Shown: positions 60,751-64,000 of the stretch, piece after piece
Layout of the letters: the number at the start of each line of letters is the position of its first letter
Numbering within the stretch: position 1 is the stretch's first letter
Source of the DNA: Alisma plantago-aquatica
Taxonomy: Eukaryota > Streptophyta > Magnoliopsida > Alismatales > Alismataceae
Direction of reading: 5' to 3'
NCBI GenBank assembly: GCA_963693085.1
Contig: OY856409.1
Location: 1,531,082,472-1,531,146,471, forward strand
Length of the DNA stretch: 64,000 nt
Translations under genes and position numbers: made by a program
The notes under the pieces: generated by a model
The model's database searches: none
The model's input: only the letters and a program-made list of their open reading frames with translations
What the model was told of the DNA's origin: nothing

Positions 60751-62024
60751 TGATTTAGAGCTTACTGCCATCATTCATGCTCTGAAAATCTGGTGACACT
60801 ATCTCTGTGGTATGAAGTTTGAAGTTTTCTCCTACCATAAAAGCTTGAGGTACCTTTTGACACAGAAGGATCTGAATCTATGACAACAAAGGTGGATAGA
60901 ATATCTCAAAGATTATGACTTCACCATCACCTATCATCCCGATAAAGCAAATGCCGTAGTTGGTGCTTTAAGTCACAAGAACGATGTTGTTTGTGCTGCT
61001 CTGAGATGTTCGGTGTGGGAAAATATCAAATATGTGACTAGTTGGGGACCTCAACCTGTCTATTCAGTGGACGAAGACAAGTTGTGTGTCCATATAGCTA
61101 GTTTGACTTTTACACCGACTTGGATCTCAGAAGTCATTGATGCACAGTTGGAAAGCTCTGAGATGGAAGAGATGAAGGCCTTGATCGAGAAACCACAATC
61201 TAATTTCTCTGTTGGAGTGAATGGTGTTGTCCACTTCAGAAAAAGGTTGTGGATTCCTGACGTGGGTGATCTTAGACAGAAGGTGCTGAGTGAAGCACAT
61301 GGGTCCAAGTACACTATTCATCCTGGCACAACAAAAATGTACAAGGACTTGTAGTGAAGCGTATGGTAGAAGAACATGAAGAATGATATAGCTATGTTTG
61401 GCGCGAAGTGCTTGACTTGTCAGCAAGTCAAGATCTAACCTCAATGATCTAGTGATCTTCTTCATCCTCTTAAAATTCTAGAATGGAAGTGGGAGAAGAT
61501 TACAATGGACTTTGTTACTGGTTTCCCCAAGTCCAAGAAAGGTTATGATGTTGTTTGGGTGGTTATTGATCGGCTTACAAAATCTGCTCATTTCTTGCCT
61601 TTGAAAACCAATTACAAAGTTGCGGATACGGCTCAGTTGTATGTTGAGTGGATCGTACGCATGCATGGAGTACCTGAGGTGATAGTTTCTGATCGTGGCC
61701 CAAAGTTTACTTCTCATTTATGGGGTCAGATTTAGGAGGAGATGGTATTGACTTGCGTTTTAGTACTGCTTACCACCTGCAAACTGATGGTCAATATGAG
61801 AGAACAGTTTATATTCTGGAGGACTTGCTTCATGCTTGTCTAATGGATTGGGGTGGTGCATGGGATCAATATTTTCCATTAGCTGAGTTTGCTTACAATA
61901 ATAGCTACCAAGATAGTATTGGTATGCCACCTATTGAAGCTCTCTATGGTAGACCATGGCGTTCACCTTTGCATTGGGATAATGTCGATGAACGTTCTCT
62001 AGTGAAGACCGATGACATGCAAAT
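60751..62024 (+). pseudogene. RNase H end and integrase of element G, after insertion H
   Basis: It resumes directly after the TGATT copy with ELTAIIHALKIW, HYLCGMKFEVFS and FTITYHPDKANAVVGALSHK, completing RNase H. The integrase reads RKRLWIPDVGDLRQKVLSEA, HSSKYTIHPGTTKMYKDL-like HHCC words and CLTCQQVK. The core follows with TMDFVTGFPKSKKGYDVVWV, VIDRLTKSAHFLPLKTNY and VSDRGPKFTS. A single-base deletion near 61745 shifts to the frame with LRFSTAYHLQTDGQYERT and FAYNNSYQDSIGMPPIEALY. The catalytic D, D and E are all present. The frame ends at 62024, where LTR I starts, so the C-terminal chromodomain is absent. Confidence 0.9.
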
Positions 62025-64000
62025 TGTGGCGACACATCCCGCTATCACACAGACAATGAGGTGCCACGTGAAAACGTGCGGAAAACACCATAAACCACTT
62101 ATTACCAAAAACACGGGGTAATTAAAACCGATTTCAAGAAGCAGATGAACCAAGAAACTATTACATCCCTATCCTCGTCCTGCAAGAAAACAGGTTATAT
62201 AAACATTTACAAGTCTTGATGCATGTCCACAACTTATAAGATCAGCTGTCTGTTCATCACATGAGTTCATCACATGTTTATACATACATAAAGGCCATAT
62301 CCGGCCAACAGCAGGATATACAAAACTTCATCAGCTACACATCGTGAAACAACGTCAGAATGCCTCCGAGGACCTGAGAGTACATGGATGACTCTAAGAC
62401 TCTACTACAAAACAACCAAAACAGCAGCACATCCATCTCTTGCCTTCTACTGCTCGTCTTGCTGCTCGGCCGCAACCCTGCGACCACCACCACGTCTAGC
62501 GTGAACACCTAAAAAGGTTGTAAACCAACGGGGTGAGACACACAGTCCTAGTGAGAAACATAACTCCCCGCCATAACCATAAATCGTCAGAAAGGTTAAA
62601 GCAACAACAGCAGATAACTGATACAACATACAATAAGAACAGTCTATAGAGCAAGGTTGTTATTACCATCGAGCTTACCAAGATGTACGGAAGGCATATA
62701 ACCCAGTATTTCTTTATGGAACATGATTGACAAGATAAGATTTATAAGATCTTACCACATAATATAAGGAACGTATAAGTAACTGCAACGTATAACAAGA
62801 TCAACTACACACGCAAGGCCTCAAACAATGTTCCGTGTTTTGCCTTAAGCAATAAATACTATCCGGCTGGATTACGTGTTATTATTCCCTGAGGAAGTGA
62901 GCCGTACCACTCAAATCCAACCTTCGGTTGCGAAACCCAAGCTGGTGCCATACAAGGTCAATGGAAGAGTCGGACTCCATGACCTCCCACCTCGTGGTCA
63001 GTGCACGAGAACCAAAGCAAGACCACAGTCTCATGCTTAAGTGGCCTCAGCCACAGGGTCAGCTCCCGCAGGCTACCCTTTCTCTAGCCCGCCTTGGTAC
63101 AGGTATCAACGCTAGTATATCTGAGCCACGGGCCAGTTCACCGTGCTCCCTGAGCTATGAACACATTCATGCTCTATCACACTGAGCCATGGGCCTATTC
63201 ACCATGCTCTCATATACATCTTGAGTCTACAACCGAAGTTGCACTCTAACCTCCTCATTTTCGTCTAGGAGAAACCACACATATTCAATAATATGCGCTT
63301 CCAGGTTAACCCGCAGGAGAACCTGTTTCACCATCACCAGCTACTAACGATGATGGATCTATGGCCAGGGAAAACTACATGATATGTTCCACTGTAATTA
63401 GTTAGTATATTTTAAGTGGTTTGTTGGGGCAAATAAGTGGTATCACATATATAACATTAAGCTACATTATTGTTACCACCATCACAATATCCCGGGATCT
63501 CAATCCCTCATCATAAGAAACCACTGCCTCAAAAGGCATTCTCATCACTGGGGATAACAATCCCAAATCTCATCATCAGAGGATAACACCTCAACTAGGC
63601 ACTTAAGCCAAAGTCAGGTCCTCAGACCTAAACACATCATATTGGTTATGCAAGTTATCTCATCAACAAGAGTGACCATCAATGCAGTGATATTCAAACA
63701 TATATACCTCATAGCTCTTTACCTGGCTATGCATCCGCATAAAACACCTACATGGTTAGTATACACAATTATAGAGATAACTGAAGCCATCATGGATTAA
63801 CAGAAGGACCATAATATCAAGTATAGGGCAACATTGGTGATTATATGCTTTATCATTCTTGCCTCATACCTATGACCATAGACATGGGTCACATCATCAT
63901 GTGAAGCAGCCCATATGCTTCCAAGCTTATCATTTACTCATCATTATATATACATGATTTCAAGAAGATTATAAACACATGTAATATCATGTCATTAGAG
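62025..64000 (-). repeat. LTR I, same family as LTR of element A, incomplete
   Basis: It begins TGTGGCGACACATCCC on the plus strand, right after the truncated integrase of G. Its first kilobase aligns with the 5' LTR of element A (6577-7199 and 13052-13490), in the same orientation. It keeps the block near 62365-62580 (gaggacctgagagta, gtgagacacacagtc, aacataactccccgcc) shared with LTRs A, C and D. No gene is visible; short frames at 62447 and 62928 are chance. The rest lies beyond the window, so solo LTR or full element cannot be decided. The plus-strand CAAAT at 62020-62024 would be its target sequence. Confidence 0.85.

Larger units (their letters stand above)
45745..62024 (+). mobile_element. 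Tekay/Del-type gypsy retrotransposon G (3' part missing)
   Basis: The 5' LTR is at 45745-48556, the initiator-Met-like PBS at 48560, gag from 48828, protease near 49916, and RT from 50640. RNase H is split by element H (51584-60750), and integrase runs 61380-62024. The reading phase before and after H matches once H plus one duplication is removed. The element stops at 62025 where LTR I begins. The left target sequence would be CGCAG (45740-45744); its partner is outside the window. Confidence 0.92.

Overview
This 64 kb window is nuclear DNA of a flowering plant. It contains only transposable elements: I found no intact host gene, tRNA, rRNA or CRISPR array. The plant assignment rests on the element types: chromodomain (Tekay/Del-like) Ty3/gypsy elements, an Athila-type Ty3/gypsy element with a tRNA-Asp-like primer site, a copia gag with a UBN2-like domain and CCHC knuckle, and an L1-type LINE whose ORF1 carries a DUF4283-like domain and CCHC finger and whose ORF2 ends in RNase H. 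Deep nesting and multi-kilobase LTRs suggest a large genome. The species cannot be named from this sequence.

Layout, outermost first. Element A (minus) is a decayed Tekay-type gypsy: 3' LTR at 1-1768, gag-pol-chromodomain at 1781-6355, primer site at 6557-6568, and a 5' LTR starting at 6577. Its 5' LTR is split by LINE B (7214-13051, minus; 14-bp target duplication at 7200-7213 and 13052-13065). It is entered again at 13491 by a related long LTR, C (minus, recognisable to about 18890). D (20026-24225, plus) is a 4.2-kb solo LTR of C's family, in opposite orientation, with a perfect 5-bp duplication ATAAG.

Element E (26577-45744, plus) is an Athila-type retrotransposon: LTR, PBS, gag, protease, RT, RNase H, integrase. 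A long env-position reading frame follows that joins an ATHILA-ORF1-like region, a coiled-coil-like segment and a Ulp1/C48-like protease domain. That frame is interrupted by F (36621-42113, minus, duplication ACTAT), a coding-empty LTR element. F has one complete 3.16-kb LTR, but its other end is an inverted U5 foldback. The 3' LTR of E is cut at 45745 by G.

G (45745-62024, plus) is a Tekay/Del-type gypsy with a 2.8-kb LTR. Its RNase H region is split by H (51584-60750, minus, duplication TGATT), a copia-like element with two 2.24-kb LTRs, a gag gene and no recognisable pol. Just after its integrase domain G is cut by I (62025-64000), an LTR of the same family as A.

All coding regions are pseudogenes. 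Many of the stops can be explained by C-to-T or G-to-A changes, as expected for methylated silenced repeats. The most striking patterns are the inverted-U5 terminus of F, the Ulp1-like domain in E, and clusters of short palindromes with an ACCG/CGGT core (for example CCGATCGG, GACCGCGGTC, GACCG-type and AAACGGTCT-type repeats) inside LTRs and leaders of otherwise unrelated families.
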